Shown here: one piece after another, positions 17,875 through 30,579 of the stretch | How the letters are laid out: each line of letters opens with the position of its first letter | Position numbering within the stretch: the stretch's first letter is position 1 | Source of the DNA: Rhodopirellula baltica SH 1 | Lineage (GTDB): Bacteria; Planctomycetota; Planctomycetia; Pirellulales; Pirellulaceae | Length of the DNA stretch: 64,000 nt | Assembly (NCBI RefSeq): GCF_000196115.1 | Contig: NC_005027.1 | Coordinates: 4,588,001-4,652,000 of the forward strand | Direction: 5' to 3' | Made by a program: the position numbers and the translations under genes | Notes under the pieces: model-generated | The model's database searches: none | The model's input: only the letters and a program-made list of their open reading frames with translations | What the model was told of the DNA's origin: nothing

Positions 17875-18348
17875 GTTTGCCGACTGCTTTCGTTTCAAAA
17901 CCGTCGGCAGGAATGATTGGGCACACGTCCTAATCAACGGCGGAGTAACGACCGCTCGACCGCTTCGATATGCCTCGGTGCCCAAGCATCGGGGCATTTT
18001 CAATGGCTATCCACAATGATCTGGCCGACAAAAAGCCAAACAGCGGTGAATGCGATGCCCAATGCGGTGTGAATTGCGTCGACGTTCATATTTTGCCTCA
18101 GGCCAAAAGCGTGACCTCGCGTGAAACACGAGACCGCGCATGGAAAACGGATACAAGGCCGTTTCCATGGCCTGAATTAAGCAACCGCAATCGTGCGGGA
18201 GCAGACGAATTCGTTTCATCGACACACATTTGCGGTGCGTCTTCTTGAGTTATCGACACACCTTCGAAACAATTCGACGAAAAATCGCCGTGCCCGCACA
18301 AATTGACTCAACCGAACACCCGCACCCAACGACACCTCGAGCAAACTG
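17875..18348. other. Intergenic stretch with small ORF and hairpins
   Basis: This 474-base region holds the 29-codon minus-strand gene at 18000-18089. A hairpin at 18139-18169 (CATGGAAA...TTCCATG with an ACGG/CCGT extension) lies 50-80 bases upstream of that small gene. A palindrome at ~17970-17997 (ATGCC-CGGTGC-loop-GCATCG-GGCAT) follows its stop. No other gene is seen. Confidence 0.5.
18000..18089 (-). CDS. Possible 29-residue membrane peptide
   Basis: An ATG at 18089 is preceded by GAGG with a six-base gap and opens a 29-codon frame ending in TGA. The product is MNVDAIHTALG, then a hydrophobic core IAFTAVWLFVGQIIV, then DSH. One TM helix with short polar ends would fit a small membrane protein. 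The hairpin upstream and the palindrome directly after the stop suggest a self-contained transcript. There is no family match I can name, and conservation would decide it. Confidence 0.5.
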   Translation of the reverse strand: MNVDAIHTALGIAFTAVWLFVGQIIVDSH

Positions 18349-18828
18349 ATGAAGTACTGGCTGATGAAGACGGAACCGAACACGTTCAGCATTGATGACT
18401 TGGCTGAACAACCCGAGCAAATCACCTGCTGGGAAGGTGTTCGAAACTACCAAGCTCGCAATTTGCTTCGTGACGAAATTGAAGAAGGCGACCAAGTTCT
18501 CTTTTATCACTCGGCCTGCAAGACGCCCGCTGTTGTTGGCCTGGCAACGGTGAGCCGCGGTGGCTATCCCGACCATCACGCGTTCGACAAAAAGAGCCAC
18601 TATTTCGACCCCAAAAGCAATCCGGATTCACCGACTTGGTACATGGTCGACATCAAACTGAACAAGAAACTAGAACGCCCGGTTACCTTGGCCGAATTGC
18701 GAGAAGAAGCCACCAAAGCTCGCAGTCCCTTGGTCGACATGGTATTGCTTCAAAAAGGCAGCCGTCTGTCAGTTCAGCCTGTCTCCAAAAAGCAATTTGA
18801 CCGGGTCGTCAAACTTTCCGAAAAGTAA
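18349..18828 (+). CDS. EVE-domain protein
   Basis: The 159-residue protein is a single EVE domain (PUA-like fold, thymocyte nuclear protein 1 family). It starts MKYWLMKTEPNTFSIDDL and carries the binding-pocket landmarks WEGVRNYQARN, GDQVLFYHSA, VVGLATV and the aromatic YFDPKS. EVE domains bind modified bases in DNA or RNA; bacterial members are often linked with RNA modification or modification-dependent restriction. No restriction gene is adjacent here, so a housekeeping role is more likely. Confidence 0.88.
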   Translation: MKYWLMKTEPNTFSIDDLAEQPEQITCWEGVRNYQARNLLRDEIEEGDQVLFYHSACKTPAVVGLATVSRGGYPDHHAFDKKSHYFDPKSNPDSPTWYMVDIKLNKKLERPVTLAELREEATKARSPLVDMVLLQKGSRLSVQPVSKKQFDRVVKLSEK

Positions 18829-18867
18829 GTCGCAGCGGTCTCGGCTCATAGCACCTCCACCGCGCAA

Positions 18868-19347
18868 TCAATCCGAGAATCCAATTCGTTCCCCCGATCC
18901 GTTCCACTTGGGAGTGGGATGCTCGATCTCGCCCTGCCGGACTCGCTGTTTGTCTGACAACAATCGCAGATGCTCCCGCAAGAACAGTCGCGGAATGTTC
19001 TGATCGGACCGCCTTAAACGATAGGCAATCCGACCTTTTCGGCGGACGTAGTACATTCCGATCACTTCGCCGACAAACAGATCTCGTTCCATCCCGAGCC
19101 CCACGGTCTCGACCTCGTCACCGACATCCAGATCCTCAGCTTTGATCTGCAACCACAACGCGGGTCGCAAGCGAAAAGTCCATTTTCCATAGCGACAGTG
19201 ATAATAGGTGCCGTCGAATGATTCCCGTCGCACCACCCGTTCGCCGGGCAGGAGCTTCGAAACGACGGCAACATCGTCCGGATGAATCCACCCCTGACCG
19301 TCTTCTGGCCAACGCGGATAGATCCCGTACTGTGGAAATTCGATCAA
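18868..19347 (-). CDS. Conserved hypothetical protein
   Basis: This 159-residue soluble protein is rich in Arg, Trp and Tyr. It starts MIEFPQYGIYPRWPEDGQGW and has the strand-rich centre VGDEVETVGLGMERDLFVGEV and the basic motif RRKGRIAYRLRRSDQ. No signal peptide or TM is visible. I do not recognise the family. It converges with the EVE gene 40 bases away and stands alone. Confidence 0.65.
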   Translation of the reverse strand: MIEFPQYGIYPRWPEDGQGWIHPDDVAVVSKLLPGERVVRRESFDGTYYHCRYGKWTFRLRPALWLQIKAEDLDVGDEVETVGLGMERDLFVGEVIGMYYVRRKGRIAYRLRRSDQNIPRLFLREHLRLLSDKQRVRQGEIEHPTPKWNGSGERIGFSD

Positions 19348-19621
19348 GACGTCGCTCTCGGGTCCGATGAAACAAGCCGGTTCGCTACAAATCGTAAAAG
19401 AACCGGAATTCAGACCTCGATTTTAACAAACCAGTCCGCCGTTTCGTGCGTCAGACAGGTTGACCATCTATTTGTGGACCAACGTTTTGTCGGTCAGATC
19501 GCCCAGCGGCACACCCGCGCTTTGTGGGGTTGGAGACTATCCGGCGGATTTGGTTCAATGTGAGTAAAGTCAGCCGTCTTCTCATAGCGGCTCCCACCAT
19601 TTTCCCCTTTAAAAGTTTGCC

Positions 19622-20245
19622 ATGACTGTTCGTGCTTTCGTTTTGTCGCTGGTTGGAATCGCAACCTTCGGTTTGACTGCAGGCCCCGCCTCCTCGACTT
19701 CCGCGGCTGATCCAGCCAAAGGCGAGGTTACTCATAAAGTCTATTTCGATGTCTCAATCGGCAGCGAGCCAGCGGGACGCATCGTCTTGGGGTTGTTCGG
19801 CAAGGACGTCCCCAAAACAGCCGAGAACTTCCGTGCACTGTCGACCGGGGAAAAAGGCGAAGGAAAATTGGGCGTGCCTCTGGATTTCGAAGGCAGCGCA
19901 TTTCACCGCGTGATTCCCGGATTCATGCTTCAGGGCGGCGACTTCACCGCCGGCAACGGAACCGGTGGTGAAAGCATTTATGGGATGAAGTTTGCCGACG
20001 AAAACTTCAAATTCCAACACACGACCCCTGGTCTGCTGAGCATGGCAAACAGTGGTCGTAACACCAATGGTTCACAATTCTTTATCACCGTCGCTCCAAC
20101 CCCGTGGTTGGACGGAAAACACGTCGTTTTCGGGCGAGTGATTGAGGGCATGGATGTCGTCAAGAAAATTGAAGCTCAAGGCAGTGGATCGGGCCAGACT
20201 CGTAAGTTGATCAAGATCACCGAAGCCGGCGAAGTTAAAGAGTAA
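19622..20245 (+). CDS. Cyclophilin-type peptidyl-prolyl isomerase, exported
   Basis: The 207-residue protein has a signal peptide (hydrophobic [15 protein letters not shown], Ala-rich cleavage area). A complete cyclophilin domain follows: [15 protein letters not shown] with the catalytic Arg, [17 protein letters not shown] and [14 protein letters not shown]. It is the multicellular-eukaryote-like type, with the [10 protein letters not shown] insertion. It assists proline isomerisation in exported proteins. A strong terminator follows at 20290-20338, so it is probably monocistronic. Confidence 0.93.
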   Translation: MTVRAFVLSLVGIATFGLTAGPASSTSAADPAKGEVTHKVYFDVSIGSEPAGRIVLGLFGKDVPKTAENFRALSTGEKGEGKLGVPLDFEGSAFHRVIPGFMLQGGDFTAGNGTGGESIYGMKFADENFKFQHTTPGLLSMANSGRNTNGSQFFITVAPTPWLDGKHVVFGRVIEGMDVVKKIEAQGSGSGQTRKLIKITEAGEVKE

Positions 20246-20289
20246 CAGCAACCAGTTTGAGCCAATCTCAAACTAGCCTTTCAACTGAC

Positions 20290-20338
20290 GCGTCGCAGAT
20301 TTGGAACTGAACTCCAATTTCGCGACGCGTTTTTTTGT
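20290..20338 (+). terminator. Rho-independent terminator of the cyclophilin gene
   Basis: Stem ACGCGTCGC (20290-20298) pairs perfectly with GCGACGCGT (20324-20332), helped by an inner TTGGA/TCCAA pair. It is followed at once by a run of T. It lies 45 bases after the cyclophilin stop codon. Confidence 0.9.
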
Positions 20339-20493
20339 GTCATTAGCCAGCTTCATCTCACGCCTACAAATTCAAGGTACCTGCGTCTTCTAAAGTACCT
20401 GCGTCATCACATGAGGTGACACGAAGCAAACGGCAGCGTGATAGACTGTGACCACACGACAAATGCCGATTTCTCCAACCTGACCGAGCATAC

Positions 20494-21975
20494 ATGGGCT
20501 TCGGAAAACGTTTTCAAACGCTCTTCGAAATCGCCAGCCAGTGGCCGTGGCTTTTACTGGTGCTTGCCAGCTTGCCGCTGGTTTTGGCTGCATTTTGGCT
20601 GCGAATCTACCCGACCCGACGTTGGGTCGCGATGATCGGAATCAGCGTCGTGCTCAGTGTCGCGGTCGTGTTTTTCCCCAGCTTGCTCGTCATTCTCGGA
20701 CTTTTCGATGGACTAGTCATCGCGGTGACCGCAATTGACGGATTGCTGCTCGTGATCACCACCCGAAAGATGCTTGGTGACGGACTGACGATCGAGCGGA
20801 CCGTTTCTCGCACGAGTTCTCTGGGCGTTCCGCTCGACTGCTCGCTCATTCTGCGAAATCACACGCAACTAAGAATGCGTGGCGATATTCGAGACGATGT
20901 CCCTGAATACTTCGTTTCCGAGCCCACTCAGCACAATCTGGATTTGCCTCCTAGACTGCAATTGCAGTTGCGTCGGAAACTAACCCCCCACCGGCGAGGC
21001 GCGTTCAAACTTGATCGCGTCGATCTCAAACTCTTCAGCCCGCTGGGTTTATGGCAACGGCATATCAATCGTTCACTGCACAGCCAGCTGAATGTCTTTC
21101 CCGATATGAAGCAGTTGTCTGACTACGCGCTACTCGCACGCACGGACCGCCTGAGCCTAATCGGGGTGCGCCGGACTCGACGAATTGGACAAGACAGCGA
21201 TTTCGAACGCTTGCGGGATTACACACGCGACGACAACTACCGACATATTGACTGGCGAAGCACGGCCCGCCGCAACAAACTCACCGTACGGCAATTCCAA
21301 AGCGACCAAAGCCAACGCCTAATCTTCCTTCTCGACTGCGGTCGGATGATGACCAACCAGCGAAATGGCTATTCCTTGCTGGATCATGCCCTCAATTCCA
21401 TCCTGATGATGTCCTATGTGGCACTGCATCAGGGAGATTCAGTTGGAATGATCTGTTTCAGCGATACGATTCATGCGTATCTGCCGCCACGCGGCGGGGC
21501 AAGCCAAATGAATCGGTTGCTGCAGGCCGGATTTGACCAGTTCCCGAGAATGGTCGAATCGAGATATGACCAAGCCTTCCTCTACCTCAATTCTCATTGC
21601 AAACGTCGGTCGCTCGTAACACTCACCACCAACATCGTTGACGAAGTGAATGCGGAAGTCGTCTCGGACCATCTTTCCAACCTTACCGGAACACACCTTC
21701 CACTGGCTGTGGTTCTTCGAGATCGCGAAATGTTTGATGCGGCAGACTATCCCGCCGAAGTTCTCCAAACCACGAACGGACAAATCGCAACCACTTCGCT
21801 CGACGAAACCAAAACGTATCGGGCCGCAGCTGCCGCAGAAATGCTGGTTTGGCGAGAAGAAGTCCTATCGGGACTTCGTCACAAAGGCGTTCTAGTGGTC
21901 GATGCGTTCCCGGACGAATTGAGTGCACCGATGGTCAATCAATACCTGCAAGTAAAAGCACAGCACCTGCTGTAA
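20494..21975 (+). CDS. DUF58 (vWA-like) membrane protein
   Basis: The 493-residue protein opens with two TM regions (WPWLLLVLASLPLVLAAFWL; VVLSVAVVFFPSLLVILG). A beta-rich part follows, then the DUF58 signature DFERLRDYTRDDNYRHIDWRSTARR (the first part of it) and a degenerate von Willebrand A domain. The gene type usually sits with a MoxR AAA+ ATPase and transglutaminase genes; none is next to it here. The upstream region carries two direct GTACCTGCGTC repeats (20378-20388 and 20395-20405) that could be an operator. Confidence 0.85.
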   Translation: MGFGKRFQTLFEIASQWPWLLLVLASLPLVLAAFWLRIYPTRRWVAMIGISVVLSVAVVFFPSLLVILGLFDGLVIAVTAIDGLLLVITTRKMLGDGLTIERTVSRTSSLGVPLDCSLILRNHTQLRMRGDIRDDVPEYFVSEPTQHNLDLPPRLQLQLRRKLTPHRRGAFKLDRVDLKLFSPLGLWQRHINRSLHSQLNVFPDMKQLSDYALLARTDRLSLIGVRRTRRIGQDSDFERLRDYTRDDNYRHIDWRSTARRNKLTVRQFQSDQSQRLIFLLDCGRMMTNQRNGYSLLDHALNSILMMSYVALHQGDSVGMICFSDTIHAYLPPRGGASQMNRLLQAGFDQFPRMVESRYDQAFLYLNSHCKRRSLVTLTTNIVDEVNAEVVSDHLSNLTGTHLPLAVVLRDREMFDAADYPAEVLQTTNGQIATTSLDETKTYRAAAAAEMLVWREEVLSGLRHKGVLVVDAFPDELSAPMVNQYLQVKAQHLL

Positions 21976-22104
21976 TGATTGAAACGAAGAATCGAAAAAC
22001 GGCGATCAAAACGCCGACACTGCAAACACTCACTGCCCCCCGCGAAAACGCCGATCCGATCTAACGTCTACTGTTACAACAGACGAAAATTGGAGTGCAA
22101 TCGA

Positions 22105-22365
22105 ATGTGGAGAAGCCTATTTCTAGCCGTCGGAATCATGATGGTGATCTTGGGTGTTGAAACAATGCTCATCGACTCCGCAACGGTCTACGCAGCAGCA
22201 GACTCCAGTGCAGTTGAATTCATTGATCCCGGAGTAACGCCTGCCCAGACGACGAAAGTCTGGACGCCGACGGAACGTTTCCCTTGGGTAATGTTGGCCG
22301 TGGGAGCTGTTGTCATTCTCTATGCCATCACTCTTCCCAAACGCTGGGGACGAAGCGGAGACTGA
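22105..22365 (+). CDS. Small two-TM membrane protein
   Basis: The ATG at 22105 has a GGAG site nine bases upstream and gives 86 residues; the longer frame from 21979 has no such support. TM1 is LFLAVGIMMVILGVETMLI and TM2 is WVMLAVGAVVILYAITL. The loop between them holds FIDPGVTPAQTTKVWTPTE and should lie outside the cytoplasm. The C-terminal tail is short and basic. I do not recognise a family. It follows the DUF58 gene by 129 bases and ends with a strong terminator. Confidence 0.7.
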   Translation: MWRSLFLAVGIMMVILGVETMLIDSATVYAAADSSAVEFIDPGVTPAQTTKVWTPTERFPWVMLAVGAVVILYAITLPKRWGRSGD

Positions 22366-22392
22366 AAGCTCACCCGCAACGAAACAAAAACC

Positions 22393-22430
22393 AAAAAGCC
22401 ACGGCTCATTCCGATGACCGTGGCTTTTTT
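22393..22430 (+). terminator. Rho-independent terminator
   Basis: AAAAAGCCACGG pairs with CCGTGGCTTTTTT around a 13-base loop, 27 bases after the stop of the two-TM gene. The A/T arms make it likely to work in both directions. Confidence 0.9.
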
Positions 22431-22758
22431 CGTGGCCAAAGCCCTCATTCAAACGAACACGTATGGTTGATGTTCGCCGTTGGCCAACCAAACGCCACCT
22501 CCAAAGAGGCCCCTGAACAGCTTCTGCAGGAGGGATACATCATGCGGAACCCCCCAAAACAATAGCCCCAAACGACGAAACGAACACGAAAGCAAGACGT
22601 ACCACCAAACCGCCAAGACCAGGCACGATATCCCGGAAGCCGCGCGGAGGAGAACGCCGTGCAAGCCAGCTCCCTCCAAGCCTCGATTCAGCCGGCAATT
22701 CACCCTGTTCGAAGGCCTAGGCAACCCAGAATCAAACTGCCCGCCAAAACCACACTGT
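22431..22758. other. Stretch without a supported gene
   Basis: Between the terminator and the hexamer array there is no gene with a plausible product. The frames that cross it are open only because they continue into the stop-free array. Confidence 0.5.
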
Positions 22759-23106
<348 letters not shown>

Positions 23107-23162
23107 CCTGGCAACTGAGTCTCTGTGGCCCTGTGGCCCTGAGCAACTTTCACACTGCGCAT

Positions 23163-23198
23163 AAAAAAACCCTCCTGAGAAAACTCAGAAGGGTTTTT
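23163..23198 (-). terminator. Terminator of the 23S-5S operon
   Basis: Read on the minus strand, AAAAACCCTTCTGAG, a TTTT loop and CTCAGGAGGGTTTTTTT form a strong hairpin with a T-tail. It lies directly after the 5S gene, with only a short A/T spacer. Confidence 0.92.
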
Positions 23199-23203
23199 AA
23201 AAA

Positions 23204-23311
23204 TCCGGCAAGACCTACTTTCACGCTGGTGGGCACTATCATCGGCTCTTAAAGCTTGACTGCTGTGTTCGGAATGGGAACAGGTATAACCTTTAAGATA
23301 TGATCGCCGGA
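23204..23311 (-). rRNA. rrf: 5S ribosomal RNA
   Basis: The 108-base gene is bounded by the closing stem TCCGGC/GCCGGA. The conserved 5S core is visible on the minus strand: CCCATTCCGAACACAG in loop B/C and GCGTGAAAGTAGGTC at the 3' side. It follows 23S in the usual order. Confidence 0.95.
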
Positions 23312-23348
23312 AAGACCTCACGACGAATGTTTCGCCGCCGTGAGGCCA

Positions 23349-26633
<3,285 letters not shown>

Positions 26634-27128
26634 CAAATTTTCAAAAATCAAGTTCCCGGATGCTCGCTAGGCGAGGACCCGAGAGACGCTGCCAAAAACA
26701 GCCGATCAATCTCTTGCGTTAAGAGCTAGAGATCAGTCGGTCGCTTTTGAGCGAGCGAGGAAGTTAGCGATGAGCTAACTTCGAGTCAAGTGGAAGAAGC
26801 GGTGAAATTTGAAATAAGTTTCAGAGCTGACTTCGACTTGTTTGCCGCGTTACAGAACGCTGTTCAGCTCTTTTGAAGAGCCTCGCAGAGCCTTGCTCAG
26901 CGGCGGGACAGGAAAGATAGCGAGCCGGCGATTCTGGTCAACCTCAATCAGTCGCAATTCTGAAGAAAGTTTTGATTCTTCGTGAAGTGTTTCTGAGTGA
27001 AGTGTTCCAGAAGCAAACCGGGACTTCTCATCCCTGCTTGTTTCCAGTCACCCGCAGTGAAGCGGGTGTCCTTCAACTTTCGGTTCTCAGCACATCCTGA
27101 CTTGAGCCAGATTGTGAATTGAACCAAG

Positions 27129-27201
<73 letters not shown>

Positions 27202-27278
27202 GTGATTTTGAGTTTCGAGGAGGAAGGGTGACGTTCCGTTGAAAACGGGAACATTGCCCTACCACCTCGGCACTCGAG

Positions 27279-27352
27279 TGGGCGTGCCAGAACTCGAATC
27301 TGGGACCTCGTCGTTATCAGCGACGCGCTCTAACCAACTGAGCTACACGCCC
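27279..27352 (-). tRNA. tRNA-Ile (GAT)
   Basis: The 74-base cloverleaf on the minus strand has acceptor GGGCGTG/CACGCCC, D-arm AGCTCAGTTGGTTAGAGC, anticodon loop CTGATAA with anticodon GAT, and T-arm with GGTTCGA-type core (AGATTCGAGTTCT). It is the first gene of the operon; a 16S gene would normally precede it but does not here. Confidence 0.95.
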
Positions 27353-27380
27353 GTCAGGACCACAGGACCTGATGGTTTCT

Positions 27381-27434
27381 GCCTCGCTTTCGCGAGGCGG
27401 GTCGGAAGTTTAGGAAGTTTTGGTTTGTTGTCAA
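27381..27434 (-). promoter_or_regulatory. Likely promoter and leader hairpin of the tRNA-23S-5S operon
   Basis: On the minus strand a perfect -35 TTGACA (27434-27429) is followed after 17 bases by AAACTT (27411-27406), a weak -10. Between it and tRNA-Ile lies a perfect hairpin GCCTCGC-TTTC-GCGAGGC (27381-27398), possibly a processing or antitermination element. The placement is right for an operon that begins at tRNA-Ile. Confidence 0.5.
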
Positions 27435-27630
27435 ACGCACTTTGGCGATGTTTTTGACCAATTCCTCTGATTCCGTGAGCGTTTTTTTCGTCTTCATGGC
27501 CGGGAAGTCTTGAATCAACGTTCCCTCGAACCCCCGAATTCCGGCAAAATGTCGCTCCGACGTCCGCCTTGTTCGGATCGTTCGTTCCATTTCGATGTGC
27601 AAGTCAATCAGAAGGATTTGTTTAGCTGCC

Positions 27631-29571
27631 ATGAGTAAACACAACCGTTTTCCCGCGTCCTGGTCGGTCCGAGGCTTTGTCCTCGGGGGCGGTTCGCTCG
27701 TTCTTTCCACCATGTTGGCGACAACTTCGTCCGCAGCTCCCCCATCGGCCGCCGCCGCATTGGGGCTGAAACCGGTGCAAGATGGCGTGGAATATGAACA
27801 AGTCGAACCGGGCGACGTCGAAAAATGCGAAGTTCGCGATATAGAACGCGATGATTGGTCAGGCTGGGAAGTTTCCGGTGCCGATGGGACTTTGCTTCGC
27901 CGATTTGCCGACACCAACGGCGACAAAAAGGTCGACCTATGGTGCTATTTCCAATACGGCGTCGAGGTCTATCGCGATGTGGACGCGAATTTCAACGGAA
28001 AAGCAGACCAGTACCGATGGATGGGAACCGGTGGGACACGCTGGGGCATCGACGAGAACGAAGATGGACAAATTGATAGCTGGAAGATGATTTCAGCCGA
28101 AGAAACCACTCGCGAATTGGTCCAGTCGCTGGCAAATGCTGACGGAAATCGTTTTGTCACACTGTTGGCATCTCCCAAAGAACTCCAGTCCGCTGGATTG
28201 ACCGGCGATCGTCTCGAGAGCCTGATCAAGAAGGCTTCCCGAGCGGCATCGAACTTCAAAAAGTTCGCTGCAACCCAAAAAGCAATCGGTCCGAAATCGC
28301 AATGGATCCAGTTCGCCGCCGCGACTCCCGGAATCGTTCCGGCAGATGACATCGGTGTTAAAAAGGACGTGATGGCTTACGAGAATGCCGTCGCAATGTA
28401 CGAAACCAGCGGCCAATCAGGACAAATGTTGGTCGGAACCGTGATCCGAATCAACGATGCGTGGAAACTGGTCGACCTGCCCGTGCTGGCTGAAACCGGC
28501 GAGCCAATCGCTCAGTCCAACGGCAATTTCTTCACTCCGGGAGGCTCCTCCACCGCCGGTGCGGGTGTCTCATCCGCCGGAAATTCGAAGACACAAGAAC
28601 TGGTCGGTGCTCTCGAAGCAGTCGACTCGCAAATGGTCGGCGAAGGTGACCCAAAAGCACTCGCAAAACTCAATGAACGCCGCGCCGATATCGTCGAAAA
28701 GCTGATCGCCGCCGCGGAAACTCCCGCCGAACGCGATACCTGGACCCGACAATTGGTCGACACCGTCAGCGTTGCGACCCAGAGCGGAACCTATCCGGGA
28801 GGCCTGAAACGACTGAAGGATTTGGCCGCATCGATGCAAAGCTCAAAGGGCGGTGCGTCAGAAGCCATGCGTGCTTACACCGAATACCAGTTGATCGGGA
28901 CCGAGTACATCGCTCGCCAAACCGAAGACGCTGACTTTGCCGAAAACCAAGTTTGGTGGCTGGAACAACTCACCGAATTCGCTGATCGCTACCCACAAGC
29001 CCCTGAAACCGCCGCCGCCAAATTGCAGCTGGCACTCAGCAAGGAATTCGAGGACAAGGAAACCGAAGCACTTCGATTCTACAAAGAAGTTGCCAAAGAC
29101 TTCCGCGGCACCGAAGCGGCCGAACGTGCCGCGGGCGCCGTCCGCCGACTGGAATCCGAAGGCAAAGAAGTCGATCTCGAAGGCCGGACTGTCCAAGGAA
29201 AGGCCTTCCGTTTGAGCGCACTTCGCGGTCGTCCGGTTGTCCTTCACTACTGGGCGACTTGGTGCGAACCCTGCAAGAACGACATGAAATTGCTGCGTGG
29301 CCTGCAAGCTCGCTACCAGCGTGCCGGACTGCAAATCGTCGGCGTCAACATCGACAACCAACTCGAACAAGCGTCTGAATTCCTGAAGACGAACGCTCTG
29401 CCATGGGTGCACCTGCACGAAGACGGTGGGCTGGAAGGCAGCCCGTTGGCCAAACAATTTGGCGTTCAAACGCTGCCAACCACGATGCTGATCGACTCCA
29501 AAGGACGTGTGGTCGACCACAACATCGGTGCTGCCGAACTGGACGACGCGATTGAGAAATTGCTGAAGTAG
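27631..29571 (+). CDS. Secreted TlpA-like thioredoxin protein with helical repeats
   Basis: The 646-residue protein has a signal peptide (GGGSLVLSTMLATTSSAAP). Three Asp-rich, calcium-loop-like motifs follow at ~90-150 (DTNGDKKVD, DANFNGKAD, DENEDGQID). A helical middle contains a TPR-like stretch (APETAAAKLQLALSKEFED). The C-terminal ~140 residues are a TlpA/AhpC thioredoxin fold with active site WATWCEPCK (~544) and cis-Pro segment TLPTTMLID. The likely role is thiol redox chemistry in the periplasm. An ATG at 27595 is the alternative start; 27631 is closer to the leader and has AGAAGG upstream. It is divergent from the rRNA operon. Confidence 0.85.
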   Translation: MSKHNRFPASWSVRGFVLGGGSLVLSTMLATTSSAAPPSAAAALGLKPVQDGVEYEQVEPGDVEKCEVRDIERDDWSGWEVSGADGTLLRRFADTNGDKKVDLWCYFQYGVEVYRDVDANFNGKADQYRWMGTGGTRWGIDENEDGQIDSWKMISAEETTRELVQSLANADGNRFVTLLASPKELQSAGLTGDRLESLIKKASRAASNFKKFAATQKAIGPKSQWIQFAAATPGIVPADDIGVKKDVMAYENAVAMYETSGQSGQMLVGTVIRINDAWKLVDLPVLAETGEPIAQSNGNFFTPGGSSTAGAGVSSAGNSKTQELVGALEAVDSQMVGEGDPKALAKLNERRADIVEKLIAAAETPAERDTWTRQLVDTVSVATQSGTYPGGLKRLKDLAASMQSSKGGASEAMRAYTEYQLIGTEYIARQTEDADFAENQVWWLEQLTEFADRYPQAPETAAAKLQLALSKEFEDKETEALRFYKEVAKDFRGTEAAERAAGAVRRLESEGKEVDLEGRTVQGKAFRLSALRGRPVVLHYWATWCEPCKNDMKLLRGLQARYQRAGLQIVGVNIDNQLEQASEFLKTNALPWVHLHEDGGLEGSPLAKQFGVQTLPTTMLIDSKGRVVDHNIGAAELDDAIEKLLK

Positions 29572-29595
29572 ACGTCAACCGACGCAGTCAAATTC

Positions 29596-29632
29596 AATCG
29601 GTGAGCAACCTGGGTTGCTCACCGATTTTTTT
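29596..29632 (+). terminator. Rho-independent terminator
   Basis: AATCGGTGAGCAACC pairs with GGTTGCTCACCGATT around a two-base TG loop region and runs into T7. It lies 25 bases after the thioredoxin gene. The mirror A-run is short, so it acts mainly on the plus strand. Confidence 0.92.
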
Positions 29633-29668
29633 GCGCACTGACTCTCTAAACTCAAACGTTTCCACCAC

Positions 29669-30556
29669 TCAAACGTCGTCGCCAACGATCAAACCGTCCT
29701 CTGAAATGCGATACGGCACGATCGATTCCTCACAGTAACTGCCCCGATGTTTCGCGACGCAAAGAGCGCGTCCCATCTTGTTCCCGTCGCGTGTTTTGCC
29801 CATCAAAATGATGGTGTTGGCATTGGACAACACGTCGCCACTTTGAATCGGCCGGGCGATCAAATCGTCCAACATCACCTCGTGCGAGGTCGCCAGCAAC
29901 AAACCGCCGAGCTGTTGATGGTCGTAGGCATGAGCCTCGATTCGTTCCGCGTTTTCGCGGAAATGCACACGAAACAGGTCACGTGCCAGCCAATCGTGCT
30001 CCTTGCGAAGGATCTGATTCTGGATGTATTCGATCAGTTCGAACTGAATCGACTCGGCCGCCCGATCGACCGGTTCCACCCCATCGATCACAACCCGCCG
30101 GACACCGTGAGCAAAATTGCCGTAGAAAAACGCGATCGCGCGGTCCAGTTTTTTAGCTCGCTCGGACGACCAACGACGCCAATCATCCGCGTCCATGTCC
30201 GAGGACGTCACCCGCCGACCCGAATCCTGAAACAAATGCATGCTGTCGCGACGAGTCTTTTCGCGATCCCAAACCTCATTCAGCGTGACCGGTTGATCCG
30301 CGGCAGCCTCCGACAACTGCCATTCACCCAAACGTTTGGCGTACTCCGAATGGTTCTGTGAATCACCACGAGAGGTCAAATCAAACACGACGCCGCGTTC
30401 GCCTTCCTGAGTTTGCCCGTGTTTGGCGAATTGAATTCCGAGCTGTGTCTTGCCGATTCCCGTCGCTCCCAGAACGACGGTCATTGTCCCGGGCAGCAAC
30501 CCTCCGCCCAGCATCTCGTCCAACGTTGTGATTCCAGTTTGCAATCTCTGACTCAT
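29669..30556 (-). CDS. RecA/KaiC-like ATPase
   Basis: The 295-residue protein is a single RecA-fold ATPase of the KaiC/RadA-like group. It opens with [19 protein letters not shown], the usual KaiC-domain start. Walker A is GATGIGKTQ (~33-41) and a Walker B-like strand is [11 protein letters not shown]. It has one domain rather than the two of KaiC, and no zinc finger, so it is not RadA. The ATG at 30556 lies 23 bases after the FAD oxidoreductase stop, with GGA upstream. The role is unknown; such proteins are often regulators or signalling ATPases. Confidence 0.8.
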   Translation of the reverse strand: MSQRLQTGITTLDEMLGGGLLPGTMTVVLGATGIGKTQLGIQFAKHGQTQEGERGVVFDLTSRGDSQNHSEYAKRLGEWQLSEAAADQPVTLNEVWDREKTRRDSMHLFQDSGRRVTSSDMDADDWRRWSSERAKKLDRAIAFFYGNFAHGVRRVVIDGVEPVDRAAESIQFELIEYIQNQILRKEHDWLARDLFRVHFRENAERIEAHAYDHQQLGGLLLATSHEVMLDDLIARPIQSGDVLSNANTIILMGKTRDGNKMGRALCVAKHRGSYCEESIVPYRISEDGLIVGDDV

Positions 30557-30579
30557 GGTGCGTCCATTCTCGCGGGGTT

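Noticed and set aside
27354-27630. Remnant of 16S upstream of tRNA-Ile
   Set aside because: No 16S 3'-end sequence (such as the anti-Shine-Dalgarno region) is present on the minus strand here.
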